Shown here in pieces: positions 40,386 through 51,613 of a stretch of 64,000 nt of DNA. Every line of letters begins with the position of its first letter. Position 1 is the stretch's first letter. Where the stretch lies: assembly GCA_037074705.1 (NCBI GenBank), contig CM073590.1:177645246-177709245 (forward strand), written 5' to 3'. The DNA comes from Zhengitettix transpicula. Taxonomy: Eukaryota; Arthropoda; Insecta; Orthoptera; Tetrigidae. The notes under the pieces were generated by a model. The model searched no databases and was not told the DNA's origin. It worked only from the letters and a program-made list of their open reading frames with translations. The position numbers were made by a program, and so were the translations under genes.

Positions 40386-41092
40386 AACTGACTTGGTTCA
40401 CGGCGTTGGCCGGGTTGTCATAAGTAAACTCAGTGACATTCATAACCCCGGATTTCACTCCAATCTAGTATTTTTTTGCGTTATTTTTATGTAACGTCTC
40501 ATCTTCACGCCTATTCCTAAATATGCCCCCCCCCCACCCTTCCTATAGGAGTTGAAATAATACTTTAAAATATCTGGAGAAACGCTTTCTATCTAATTGA
40601 CCACCGAAAAATTTTCTTTCGATAAAAATATCGGCTGTTTTAACATGCTTGAAAATTTTCACAACTGTCCGTGTGGGGGAAAATTTGCAAGTTGAATGTC
40701 ATAATTAAAATCAGCGACAATCATAACCCCGGATTCCACTCCAACTTCGGTTATTTTTCACGTTCTTTTTGTGTTACGCTTCTCCGTAACCATCCCTATG
40801 GGTGCTACCCTCCAATGCCAAAAGGGATTTAAATTAGACACCAAAAAAATCTAGAGAAACACTATCAATATCATTGTCCCAGAAAAATATTTAACCAACG
40901 CAAGTATCTGCCGTTTTAGCATGTTTGAAAATTTTCAACCCCGTCCATCCTCGGACCTGGGGTTTGTATACGTGTCTTACCTCCACAGTGTTTCTTTCCT
41001 TCTCGAAAACAAAACGTGTAAAAAAATTGCTCCACGGGTGTAGATTTGTATGCGGAAAGTACACAAACACATACACACAAATATTTATTAGA
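40386..41092 (-). mobile_element. Helitron type 2, degraded 3' end, with internal tandem repeats
   Basis: On the minus strand it starts TCTAATAAATATTTGTGTGT at 41092 after an A. Its other end (plus-strand CTGACTTGGTTCACGGCG at 40388) is a mutated form of CTAGCTGGGTGCCCGGCG. Between them lie about two and a half ~280-bp units. The plus-strand block CATAACCCCGGATTTCACTCC (40440) recurs as CATAACCCCGGATTCCACTC (40720). A poly(C) run is at about 40528. It has no coding capacity. Confidence 0.7.
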
Positions 41093-42540
41093 TAATATTT
41101 TATTCCCCGAGATTCTTTCCCTCGCCCTAAGTAAATAATCCAGAGACTAATTACTTATGTTCTACAGAAAAAATTACGCATCTTTCACTCTATTGTAGAT
41201 GAACTTCCACTGGATTCAGTTCGTTTGACTGTTAACGTTATACAATAAAATACAAACTCCAATGTTAAATGTTGATATGTTTAATATATGGTGATAATAT
41301 TTTTTGAAATAATTGTGGACAAATTGTCTCTACCTTCAACGATATACAGATTTTATGCTGAAGCACTGATAAGAATGTGCATTGAAAATTAACTTAAAAT
41401 GTACGAAACAATTAACCTTCATTTTATAGAAAATATTTAAGAGCAAAAATGTGAACTTTCTCCATGTGAATTCTGGATGAGTTGTACTGAATAATCAATT
41501 CCGGGTTTGTTTCTCACGTAACTATTTTCTCAGCTTTTATTTTATTGAGACGGAACGAATCTTCAAACGTGATCGAACTTTTTGTATTCACAAATTTATT
41601 AGACAGAAGTAAAAAAGATAAATAATTAGTAATTTAATATATTACTAAATTTTATAGTTTTATTAATGTCGATGCTCTCCAAGAAAACGGATCCTTTAAA
41701 AACGAAGTATTTTTCTACTGTTGCAAAAACAACAGTTTTATTAGCGTCAATGGATAAATTTGAACAATGCAGTATTACTACATACAACATTAACTTTGGA
41801 TTTCGGTATGTAAAATAGAAGTTAAGGAAAAAGTTACAGCTCGTGACGACAGAAGGAAAACATTTTTTAAAAATTAAAGGTTTATAATCGTCGCGTTAAG
41901 AACTTGGTCATTGGTGACCCATAAATAAATTACAAATAGTGCTTATTTACATAAATATGCTGCGTTTCACATTGATTCCAATAATAGACACACAATTGAT
42001 CAGTTTGAAAGAATAATTATACATTTCAAATGTGGGTTTCTTACATTTACATTTTAAAATTCTCATTTGTTAATCATTTAACATAAAAATTGATTATTTT
42101 AACTTGTTTGAAGCTGCGACTGATGCAGATTCCACTGTACTGCAGTCATAGTCTGTTTTTATTAGCAGGAAGCGTCTGCTTCAATCAATCTCTTGTTTCT
42201 TGACTAAATTAATGAGCCTTTATATTCTACTTTTTGCCGTTTTATTATTTAAGGTTGAGTAAAAAGATTCCAATGTATTTATGAATGATGTAGAGGATAT
42301 TTGGTAATCTTAAATAATGGTCCTTGGGCTTTTGAGACCATAGAATTTAGTATAAGAGTCTTTAACTGTAAGGAAAACATTCCAATGCCACAAAAATAAT
42401 TATATGACAACAACATGAAAAGAAATGCATGCTATCTGCCATAAATATTCTAAATTCTTACGAAATCTAAGGTACAAAGATGTCTTACAAATTGATTTGG
42501 CCGAATTTTGCAAACAATTATAAATATCTGCGAGAAATTA
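41093..42540. other. No gene seen; AT-rich
   Basis: No repeat or exon is recognised. Confidence 0.4.
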
Positions 42541-42990
42541 TATGCAAGCGCGTTCGTGGCAGCTGCGCAGCGGCAAGGACAAGCAGGTGAACAAATAAAT
42601 AATTTTAAAGAAGCGGAGCGTCTGAATCAGAGGAAATATCACACGTGATTAACGCAAAGAGATGAAGTCGAGTGTTTACATTGCGGGTCCAGCAGCTGCT
42701 CCGGCCCGTGGCACGGCGCCATCTTGTCAACACTTAGCTCCAACTCCGTCACAAGAGTCTTTAACCACTTTGACAATGTCAGCGAACGCTCCGTCGCACC
42801 GGGTTCAGACCTAATAAACCATCGCACGGATCTTTGTGTCTGCGACTGTAGACACCCATTGAAACTGGCAAATCGCCGGGGCCGACCACGTGTATAATCT
42901 GTCAACTGCAAGCCAAATTCCAAGTCACGCGTAATGGGGCTTGACGTCGGTGACGTACGAAACTGGAACCAGCGTGGAAAAGTTTTGTTT
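42540..42990. promoter_or_regulatory. GC island, possible promoter
   Basis: GC-richer, CpG-containing sequence with GGCGCCATCTTG at about 42715, a good match to a YY1-type site (CAAGATGGCGCC on the minus strand). YY1-type sites of this form often overlap promoters and the first ATG. A minus-strand frame starting MAPCHGPEQL begins exactly at this site, inside the longer frame 42639-42923, but its product is not recognised. Confidence 0.3.
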
Positions 42991-43567
42991 CAGAAATATA
43001 CACACCGTTCTTTATAGGCTTGTCACGCAAAGTCAGAAGAACCAAAATACGATGGCTGAATCGCTCAGATATATTTAACGTGGCCTACCACTATCCAAAA
43101 TGTATTCATCAACTCCAATCCTTTACCTTACACAATCCGCCAATTCACTGCGCTTCGTTTTTAACCGATCTCTGGACACAGTTTGGCGTGGTATGTATTT
43201 CCTGGCTCGGTTTCATCTCCTTTTATCGAATAAATATACACTTTCCAAATAGTTAAACACTGAATGTATATTTAACGTCAAAAAGATTGAAGGATCATAA
43301 TTAAATATTTTCTATTTATTATTTACCATAAATTTATGTTCTATAGTTTAATACACGTTTGGTCTCATTTCGCTCGTATAGTATCGTTATAATTAGTTAT
43401 AACTTAGAAAAATATAAACATCTTTGTTACAAAATACGTAAAGGTCAGAGACAAAGAGAACAGAATTATTCATAACACCCTCATGACCTTTAATCAATAT
43501 TACGATCCTCTGAAGCTTTTAATCATTATATATCTTAAAACTAGAATATGGCGATTTTTATTATCTA

Positions 43568-44790
43568 CTAGCTGGGTGCCCGGCGTTGCCCAAGATATCA
43601 TTTATCCATATACCCCCGATATGACTCCAATTTCACTTGCTTTTGCGCTATTTTTATGTAACGCTTCTCGAATCATATCCCTAAATGTGCTCACCTCCCA
43701 TGCCGAAGGGGGTTGAAGTCATTGACCAAATATATCGGCAGTTTTTACGTGTTGTTAGAAGATGACCACTCCCACAAATGTGCGATAATCAAAAAGTATT
43801 TATTCCACGCAAAAATCGGCCGATTACATTGTCTGGAAATTTCTACCCCCGCCCTCCACCTCCCAGGATGTCACAATTAGGCTCAGCGACATTCATAGTC
43901 TCTGAATTGATTCGAATCTCGGTTGTTTTGTGGGTTTTTCTTATTTAACGTACCATCACAGGGGTTTAAGTTATGCACAAACTATATTGGTATAAGTACT
44001 ATCAAAGTAATAAACTCCAGGAAATAATTATCGCAAATATCGACTGTTTAAAATGTTTGAAAATTTCCACCCCGAACACTCCCGCTTCGGGGACTTAAAC
44101 GGCAAGTTGAATGTCGTAATTAAACTCAGTGACAACTATAACCCCGGATTCGAATCCAATCTCGATAGTTTCTGCTTTATTTTTATGTAATGCCACTTCA
44201 CGCCCACCCTTAAGGGTCCACCCCTCCAAAGCCCGAAAGGGGTTGAAATTATACACAAACAACATCAGTAGAAATACAATCAATACAATTAACCCTGAAA
44301 AATATTTATTCTACGCAAATATCTGACGTGTTTGCATGTTCCAAAAATTTCCACCACGCTACCCCTGCGTCTGAGGGGTAAATGCAAAGTTCAATGTCAT
44401 AACTAAACTCAGTGACATATATAACCTTCGATTTGACTATAATCTCGGTTGTATTCGCGTTATTTTCCTGTAAAGCATCTCCACTCCAAAACCCTAAGTG
44501 TGCCCTTTCCCAAGGGTGTAGAGGATGAAAATTATATTCAGATAACATCGGTAGAAACACTATAAATATCTTTGACCCCTAAAAATATTTATCCGACTGA
44601 AATATCGACTGTTTTAGCATGTTTAAATATTTCCACCCCCGTCCACCCATGCTTCTGGGGGTGGTAGATGCGTCTCACTCTGACAGTGTTTGTTTCCTGG
44701 TCGCAAAGAACACGTGTACGAAATTTGGTGAAATTTGCTCTACCGGTGAAGATTTCTATGAGTACCGCCTTTCTCCACATCTTCATAATA
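43568..44790 (-). mobile_element. Helitron type 2 with tandem ~280-bp internal repeats
   Basis: Its 3' end is clear on the minus strand: hairpin sequence then CTAG, seen on plus as CTAGCTGGGTGCCCGGCG from 43568 and preceded by A. The interior repeats a unit about every 240-283 bp. Related blocks lie at 43601 (CCATATACCCCCGATATGAC), 43880 (CTCAGCGACATTCATAG), 44120 (CTCAGTGACAACTATAACC) and 44400 (CTCAGTGACATATATAACC). The far end resembles the start-proximal block of the copy at 40386-41092, but the terminal TC is not found, so the element is probably 5'-truncated. Frames within it are chance. Confidence 0.7.
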
Positions 44791-44929
44791 CGTAATATCT
44801 CCGGTGTCTGTGCAAAATATTGGTCAATTTACCATTCAGGCTCATAATGAGTAAGCGGAGTTATTAAATTTTATTTTACTTTCAGCTTGTGTTAAACTCA
44901 ATTCATTACGTTATAGATCCAAACTATGG

Positions 44930-44990
44930 CAACAACTATAACTATGGTAACTGCTATAATTAAGTAACTATGGCAACAACTATAATTTAT
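44930..44990. repeat. Short imperfect tandem repeat (ACTATGGCAACAACTATAA)
   Basis: The motif occurs about three times with small changes. Confidence 0.7.
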
Positions 44991-45799
44991 AATATGAAAA
45001 TAGAATGGCCAATTTAATATACAGCTGAAAATTATTTAATAATTTTGCTTCTAAGCAGGCTGGATACTACTGAGTTCGAACACAACGTTTCCACCACCAA
45101 TTGGTGTCGTGTTACTAATCGGCAAATTTTGTTAAATTTTTCATTCTATTTCGTTATAATGTGTTTAAAAAGAACATATATTATGTATTAATTTAACTAC
45201 AACGTTATTTAGTGAATAACGTTGTCGGGCTATTGTCAACAAAATTCAAAACCAGAAAATAATAAAATTCACTGTCGACTATCCGACGTATGGCGTAAGG
45301 GTAAGTGGAATAAAAAAAATCGCGATATAAATACGATTAGAAACACCATTTTAATACAAATAATGTGTCCTTATTCCTTTATTCCGCTTTTTACGCAGGC
45401 CTACATTGTTTATTTTAACAGCTGCAAATATTTATTTAGGAATCATATTGAACTCAACTCTAAGGTGGGAATAACAAGTAAATTGTGCTCCTCGAAAAGC
45501 CTGGAAATCCTTACATTTTGAAATGAGAATATTAAAAAAAGGGGAGCGGAAAATCAAAATTAAATCTCTAGTTTGTCCGATTATGAATATTACTTTATGT
45601 AACTTATATATAATATAAAATTAGTATCGTGGAAGTTATTGTGGATCCTTATAGAAATAAATAACGTAGAAGGCATAGAAAAACTGCAGAAGGGCGCAGG
45701 AAATTTTGTAATTCGGGAGCCAGGTCACGGGCGAGGAAAGGTAGAAAAATTAAGGTAAGAAATTAAGGTAGAAATCTTTGGCAAGCAGACGGAAGAAAA

Positions 45800-45907
45800 T
45801 TTTTTAACTCTATTAAAATAATAAAAAAGAGACCGCAAAAAACAGGTGTAGGGAAATTCACATTCCTAAACAGATCCATAGGTGATTGGAACAATTTACC
45901 CGCAAGG
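45800..45907 (+). pseudogene. LINE C-terminal relic interrupted by an R490 insertion
   Basis: The plus-strand frame ends KTGVGKFTFLNRSIGDWNNLPA. This matches the '(Y/F)(S/T)FLNR(T/S)I.(D/E)WN.LP' motif near the C-terminus of many insect LINE polyproteins. The frame is cut at 45907 where the foldback R490 element starts. Upstream sequence (45640-45800) is basic and frameshifted. Confidence 0.65.
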
Positions 45908-46580
45908 TTTTTTTTTAGGTAACAGGTTGCATGAGGGAAATCCATGGTGGCAACGCCCCTTTAATAGCATACGAAGGGATTTGAAAGGGGGGATGCGGTA
46001 GGGTAGAGGAGAAGGTAGACAAGGGTTAACTAGGCCTCCCGGCTATATTTTAAGGATCCTACCCGGCATTCGCCTAAAAGTAATGCAGGCAAAACCCTAG
46101 AAAAATCTGCTTCACGTAGGTCGGGCATTTGGTACTTGTACCACGCCCTTCCGACGACGGGAGAGGAGTTTGCTGTGAGGACGCAGCATTCCCTTCTCCG
46201 TACACAGCGAACAACTCTTAGCGTATGTCCAAGGTCTGTGACACCGGAACATACATCTCTCAAAACAAGCCAAGGTGCCTAGGCTTGGCGGAACCTTAGC
46301 TGCGATCCCACAGATAACCCCTCTCCCGCCATTGGAAGGGCGAGGGACAAGTACCAAATGCACGAACTACCTGATTCAGGTTTATCTAGGGTTTTCCCTG
46401 CATCACTTTTAGGCGAATTGCCGGGTAGGATCCTTAAACCATCGCCCGGGGACCCTAGTTAACCCTTGGCTACCTTCCTCTACCATTGCGCATCCCCCCT
46501 TTCAAACACCTTCCTATGCTATTAAAGGGGAGTTGCCACAACGTGGATTACCCTCATGTAGCCTGTTACCCTAAAAAAAA
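45908..46580. repeat. Foldback R490 element with ~250-bp inverted arms
   Basis: The left half (45908-46310) is an R490 copy on the minus strand, starting with a T run and TAGGTAACAGG. The right half (about 46316-46580) is part of an R490 copy on the plus strand, ending CCTGTTACCCTAAAAAAAA. The arms 45908-46160 and 46320-46580 pair, while 46160-46320 forms the loop. It is inserted into a LINE relic. A frame crossing the junction is not a gene. Confidence 0.8.
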
Positions 46581-47091
46581 TCTAAGTAGATTTGAGAAGT
46601 TATATATGTTTTAATTATTATTGTTGTTCTACAAATATCGTTTATGTCTATATTTTCCTACATTGATGTTAAGTGTTGAAAGTGGGGACAAATTTTTAAG
46701 ACTTATTTTATTTATTTAAATTTATTTTTTCTACCCTAATTATTTTATTCATTTATTTGTTATACTTTTGTTTATACATTTTTTTTCTGAACTGCCACCG
46801 GGATCAATCCCAATCGCATCTAATAATAAACAGACATGTGTGTACAAAGCTGCAAATTCACAACTGAGGAAGTGAAGATCAGATTTTATTCTTCACGTTG
46901 TATGTTTGTATATACAATATATATAATATATTTTTTTATTACCGACCATTTTTCTTCTAACCAGACTGGATAATACGGAGGTAGGATATTTTCGTGCCAA
47001 GTAGCACTCAGAAAAAGATAGAAGCGCTTTGATCGAACGAGTATCCATTTAATAATTGTAATATTAGTTCTTACCGCCAATTAATTAACAC
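46581..47091. other. No gene seen
   Basis: T-rich sequence at 46600-46830 could be the 3' UTR of the LINE relic at 45800, displaced by the R490 insertion. Near 46820 there is a tail-like TCTAATAATAAACAGACATG. Confidence 0.35.
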
Positions 47092-47143
47092 ATGTGCCGT
47101 TTCACTACCATTTGCGCCGCTTTCCTTCTTGCTATCGTAGCTG
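47092..47143 (+). CDS. Possible first coding exon of a secreted protein (signal peptide)
   Basis: An ATG at 47092 opens MCRFTTICAAFLLAIVAG, a textbook signal peptide with a short basic start and a hydrophobic core. It runs into a perfect GTAAGT donor directly after the first base of the glycine codon. A signal-peptide exon ending in phase 1 is the usual layout for small secreted insect peptides. The bases before the ATG are a poor Kozak match, and I found no convincing downstream exon in the next kilobases, so this remains tentative. Confidence 0.4.
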
Positions 47144-47539
47144 GTAAGTCCTTAAGTACGCTTGTAAGGCGTAGCAGTTGCTTTCGAGAGTGTGTAGGGG
47201 AAAACGAATTTTCATTCTAACAGTAACACGAGGAAGAAGATAGAGGGGAAGGCCAGGCCTTCGTTTCCGGACACTAGCTTGGAAGTCAGAAATCGTTTTA
47301 GAGATAAAAAAAAAAGATGCCAAACTTCCTGTTCGTGCAATTTCAGAGCATCTGTTTTATATGGGGATATATCGCGGTATAATTAACTTTTCCTCGTCTT
47401 CCTAATCTTGATTTAATTTCCTACCTGTTCTAATACCACTGTCACTCATTTTGAGCCGTTCATCACAGACAAAGTATGAAATGATAAATGCCTCTTTACG
47501 AATAGTACTGGTTACGCAAGAAAGAGCACGTACATCTGC

Positions 47540-47750
47540 GAGAGGAAGATGGATTCCCGTGTGTTTATCTGCATTCCTGGTGTGACGCGGTCTATTTGCA
47601 GAGGCCGCGGTGTTATTCCTGGCCTGTCTTACGCTGCATTAGCCATGCTAACCGCCGCTATGAATCATACCAGGGTCGCCAGCGCCGCCCCTACACAAAC
47701 ACACACATACAGGCCAGGTGAACACCGTCGACACGCGTAACAACCATGCC
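47540..47750. other. GC-richer patch, unassigned
   Basis: About 200 bp, CpG-containing, with an acceptor-like CTATTTGCAG near 47599. Reading on from that acceptor in phase with the exon at 47092 meets a stop after 13 codons, so I do not join them. Confidence 0.25.
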
Positions 47751-47869
47751 AGGGGCAACGATTTCGTCTAATATTTCTATTAATTATTTTATCTATTTAT
47801 TTATCCGAAAAATATTATAATGGAAAATTTACGTCTGATTTAAAATAATGAATAAGAAAAGGTGATCAT

Positions 47870-47971
47870 ATAAATATCACACAAATAGTGTGGTATTTAT
47901 TTCAGACAAAAAAGGGATAATATAAATACCACACAAATAGTGTGGTATTTATTTTATCACTTTTTTGTCTG
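47870..47971. repeat. Tandem hairpins, the second a 69-bp near-perfect palindrome
   Basis: The first hairpin (47870-47900) pairs ATAAATATCAC with GTGTGGTATTTAT around ACAAATA, roughly. The second (47903-47971) has 32-base arms starting CAGACAAAAAA and ending ACCACAC around the loop AAATA, with only two mismatches. The arm equals the inner terminal repeat of the MITE at 23251-23453, so this looks like two ends of that family fused head to head with the interior lost. Confidence 0.75.
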
Positions 47972-48111
47972 AATTATATCCAAGATTATACTTACATAAT
48001 ATTTACAGTATAAACCAAATTCAAATGATGTATATAATTAACATGTGCACTTGATAATGAGGATAATGCCTTAATTAACCTAATTTTGCAATTTTCTAAA
48101 ATATACATATA

Positions 48112-49422
48112 TCTATATCATAAAAAAGTTGTAAATTTGTATGTATGTATTTATGTTAATTTATATACATCTTTAGACGTGTGCAACAAAAATTCGTACA
48201 TATATTCTACAAAACACGAGAAACGGTACTGTGGGCGTGAGAAACCCGCAGAATAAAGGTGGAAAGAATGATAATTAAAACTATGATAATTTTGTGTGAA
48301 ATTACATCGCGGTACCTGCGAGGGATGTTCTCTCGCAGGCAGAACCTTGTAGGAGAGATACGAAGGGGCTACCTTTGGGGATGCCTTTTCCTCTCCGTTT
48401 TTGAACTAAGGTTCCCACAAGCCGAGGCACCTCGGTCTGTTTTGAGAGGTGTATGTTCCGGGGTCACAGACCTTGGGCATATGGTAAGAGTTGTTCGCTA
48501 TTCCCATTGGAATAGTCGGCCAGCTGCCTCCTAAACTGGTCAAGGCACGGAGAAGGGTATGCTGCGTCTCCACAGCAAACTCCTATACCGCTATCGGAAG
48601 GGCGTCGGATAAGTATCCAATGCCCGACCTACCTGATGCAGGTTTTTCTAGGGTTTTCCCTGCATTTCTTTAGATGAATGCCGGGTAGATCCTTAAAATA
48701 TAGCCCGGGGACCCTAGTTACCTTTGGCTTCCTTCCTATACCCTTTCGCATCCCCCCTTTCAAATCCCTTCCTATGCTATTAAAGCGAATTTGCCCAATG
48801 TGGATTACCCTAATGTAACCTGTTGCCCAAAAAATTACTGCGCGCCAAGAGATTGTGACGTCACAGCACAAGTGAGAAACTGGCGATTCTACGCGAGCGT
48901 TTAACAACAAAATAGTAATTTATTTCGTAATAAAAAAAAGGCAGAAATATTTTCATTGAAGAAAAAGTATAATTTCATCCGTAAATACTCCATCGAATAA
49001 TAAAAAAAAATATGAAATACTTTACGACTCTTGAGCGAAATGGAAGGTAATTTTCGTGCCATATTATTGACTCCAATATGGCGACTATTTGTTTATATTG
49101 TGAATCAAACTAACAATTTCATGAATTTAATCTTGCGTACTGTCTGAAGACTGAGCGATAGTTATATCTTGCAATACTCAAGGAGTATATTTAAGTATTC
49201 TATCCGTCAAGAAATTCTGAGGTATGTTTGTTGGGATTGATGCAATAAAATTCACTGAATTTTATAGATGTTGAATTAATACACCATTGGTAGAAAGTAT
49301 GTGTTAAACTTGGAACATTTAGATTTCAGTTTAATCACTTCTTGACTAAAGATTAATATAAAATCAAAATCCTTTTTCGGGTTTATAAGAATAAGTACCT
49401 TGCAAAGCCGGCACCCAGCTAG
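48112..49422 (+). mobile_element. Helitron type 1, complete, carrying a nested R490
   Basis: It is preceded by A, starts TCTATATCATAAAAAAG, and has the ACGGTACTGTGGGCGTGAGA block. It ends GCAAAGCCGGCACCCAG then CTAG (49419-49422), followed by T. Removing the R490 insertion leaves about 785 bp, close to the 601- and 748-bp copies at 31761 and 32362. It has no protein-coding capacity. Confidence 0.8.
48306..48831 (+). repeat. R490 repeat nested in a Helitron, non-permuted
   Basis: The insertion is flanked by AAATTAC at 48299-48305 and again at 48832-48838, consistent with a 7-bp target-site duplication. The intact Helitrons have ATTACTGCGCGCC unbroken at this point. The copy starts with ~45 bp not seen in other copies, including a hairpin (CCTGCGAG/CTCGCAGG at 48315-48339). 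It then has the usual R490 body from GGAGAGATACGAAGGGGCT and ends CCTGTTGCCCAAAAAA. Confidence 0.75.
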
Positions 49423-50874
49423 TATAAATATATATATATCTATATATATATAAATGTATGGAGACTAGAGTATTTTTAATATAAACCTGCGAATACCGAT
49501 AACACAAAGAGTTGGGTACTGACTTACACTATTACAAAGAGGACCAGCGTATTACGTTTAGGTAGGTGACGCCATTTTAGGTACAAATATCTAGAAGTTA
49601 ACCAAATCGCAATTCAAAACGAATTATCACATTTTTCCATTGCATATTTATCATTAATAACAAGTGAAAAGAGACAGACGCATTATAATACTATAAATAG
49701 ATGATAAATTAAAAAACTTTTATTAGTTCTCAAACAATACAAAACAAGAACTTTCGGCTTTATCCATATTCATTTTTAACATTTAAAACATCTCATTTAT
49801 AAAATAAAACATTTTAGAAACAATCACGCCCAACAATGACGTTCGACAAATGACAAATCTGCTGTTTTACATTATTTGAGGACTAATAAAGGTTTTATTA
49901 ATTTATCATTCATTTCAGCAAAATGTCTTTGAATTTCTACTATAAATAAAATAGCCGAACCAATACTTTTAAAAATTATAATTTTATTACTCAAGATACT
50001 TGTTTCTGATCTAATGTGGACTTCCATCGAACTTCTGAAAATATAGATAATGAATTTTAAATTAAACAGTGCAAGGGTGCTAAACTAAATTCAAAGATTA
50101 AATTAAAGAACTAAAATGAAAAAGTAAATTTAGATCCGTAGACAAAATTTTAGATTTATAAATTTGCATAATCATGAATTAAAAATTTGTAAATTTTACT
50201 TCACAAAAGATGGTGTTTAAAATGTAACGTCTCACAAACTAATCTTCATTTATAATTTATCAAACGCATATTAAACAGGTTAGATTTATTAATTAAATTA
50301 TAATTTTACCATACAATTTCATTCTTTTTTATTATTTAATTTTAAGTATACAGACTTTCAGAAATAACTCAATGCATTATAACAACAGTTTATTTTATAA
50401 CTTTGTTCGTTCGCTGTCGACTTTCCAGATGAAACGTAAAATATTAACACGTACCAAAGATATTACATTAACATTTTCTGTAACTAAAAAAAAATTAGAT
50501 GAGAAATCATGAGAACCTTTGCAGCTTAATCTGTCTAGTAATATCCAACACAGCTCAATATATTTATGGTTTAATAACCCATAACGAACTATTAAGCATA
50601 TATTAGTTAATTAAATTAATTATGTTACTTTTCATGAGTCTAATTATTCTCGCAATAATACAATTATTTTAAACTAAAATATATTCCCTTCTAATAAATA
50701 ACAAGAATAAAATTTTGAGGTTTCCACCCCGTGGTCAATGCGCTTGTCATAGCCAGGCAATACGCGCCATCAACTATGAGAATATAGTGGAGTAAAATGC
50801 AAAACAAAAGTTATTTACTGCTATTTATAAAATTCTTTACTACACCAAACTCCATGAAATTATCGTCTGTTTCT

Positions 50875-50875
<1 letters not shown>
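49423..50875. other. No gene seen; AT-rich
   Basis: There is a short TA tract at 49426-49452. No other recognised feature. Confidence 0.4.

Positions 50876-50932
<57 letters not shown>
50876..50932. repeat. (TA)n microsatellite
   Basis: About 57 bases of uninterrupted TA. Confidence 0.95.
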
Positions 50933-50933
<1 letters not shown>

Positions 50934-51114
50934 GTCATTATACACAACTGTGTATTGATTCAAATAACTTTAATAACAACTATTTTTAATGATCAATTGG
51001 TTTCCAAATTTCTTGAAACGAAAAATCAATTTTTACCAGTGCCCAAATCAAGTAATCAATAAGGCAATATTCCTCGTTTTTCAAATAATTTTTATATTTT
51101 TGAAAAAAGAAGGT

Positions 51115-51215
51115 GTAGAGGGGCTATATATAGCGTAATCCACATTGTGGCCACTCCCCTCTTATAGCATAGGAAAGGGACTGAAAAGGAACGGTAGCAC
51201 GGTAGCCAAAGGCTA
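51115..51215 (-). repeat. R490 end fragment
   Basis: GTAATCCACATTGTGGCCAC, CTTATAGCATAGGAAAGGG and GGTAGCCAAAGGCTAACTAG match one R490 end. Instead of CAGGCTACATGAGG it begins GGGGCTATATATAGC, as does the end of the copy at 57165-57545, so a variant subfamily exists. Confidence 0.65.
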
Positions 51216-51322
51216 ACTAGGGTGACCAAATCAAATAAAAACCAATAAGACTATATTAGTTTCATTTTAAAATAATTTTTTTATTTGTTAATTTTTTATT
51301 TTCATTATTAGAGTAACAGTGA

Positions 51323-51412
51323 AGGCAACTCCCCTTGAGAATCATAGGAAGGGATTAGAAAGGGGAAGGTTAGAGGAAGGTAGCGAAGGGGTAACTATGG
51401 CCCCCGGGCTGT
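51323..51412 (-). repeat. R490 end fragment, second
   Basis: GGCAACTCCCCTTGAGAATC, GGAAGGGATTAGAAAGGGG and GTAGCGAAGGGGTAACTATG follow the same order as the fragment at 51115, in the same orientation. Confidence 0.6.
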
Positions 51413-51613
51413 ATGATCAAAGAACAATTTTTTGAATGTCCGATTAATACAAACTGAACTTATTAAATAATTAATTTATCTCAATAAACGTTAGTAACAG
51501 TAATTTCACAATTATAAACCTGAAATACTCGATGTCGCCTTCCCGAAAGTAGTCAATGGCGGAAATTCTATAACTGCGTTACCTGTACGTCTGTTTTTGT
51601 CTTTATAGTATAT

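Noticed and set aside
47599..47640. An acceptor-like site that could follow the signal-peptide exon at 47092.
   Set aside because: In the required phase the frame stops after 13 codons and adds a second hydrophobic run instead of a mature peptide.
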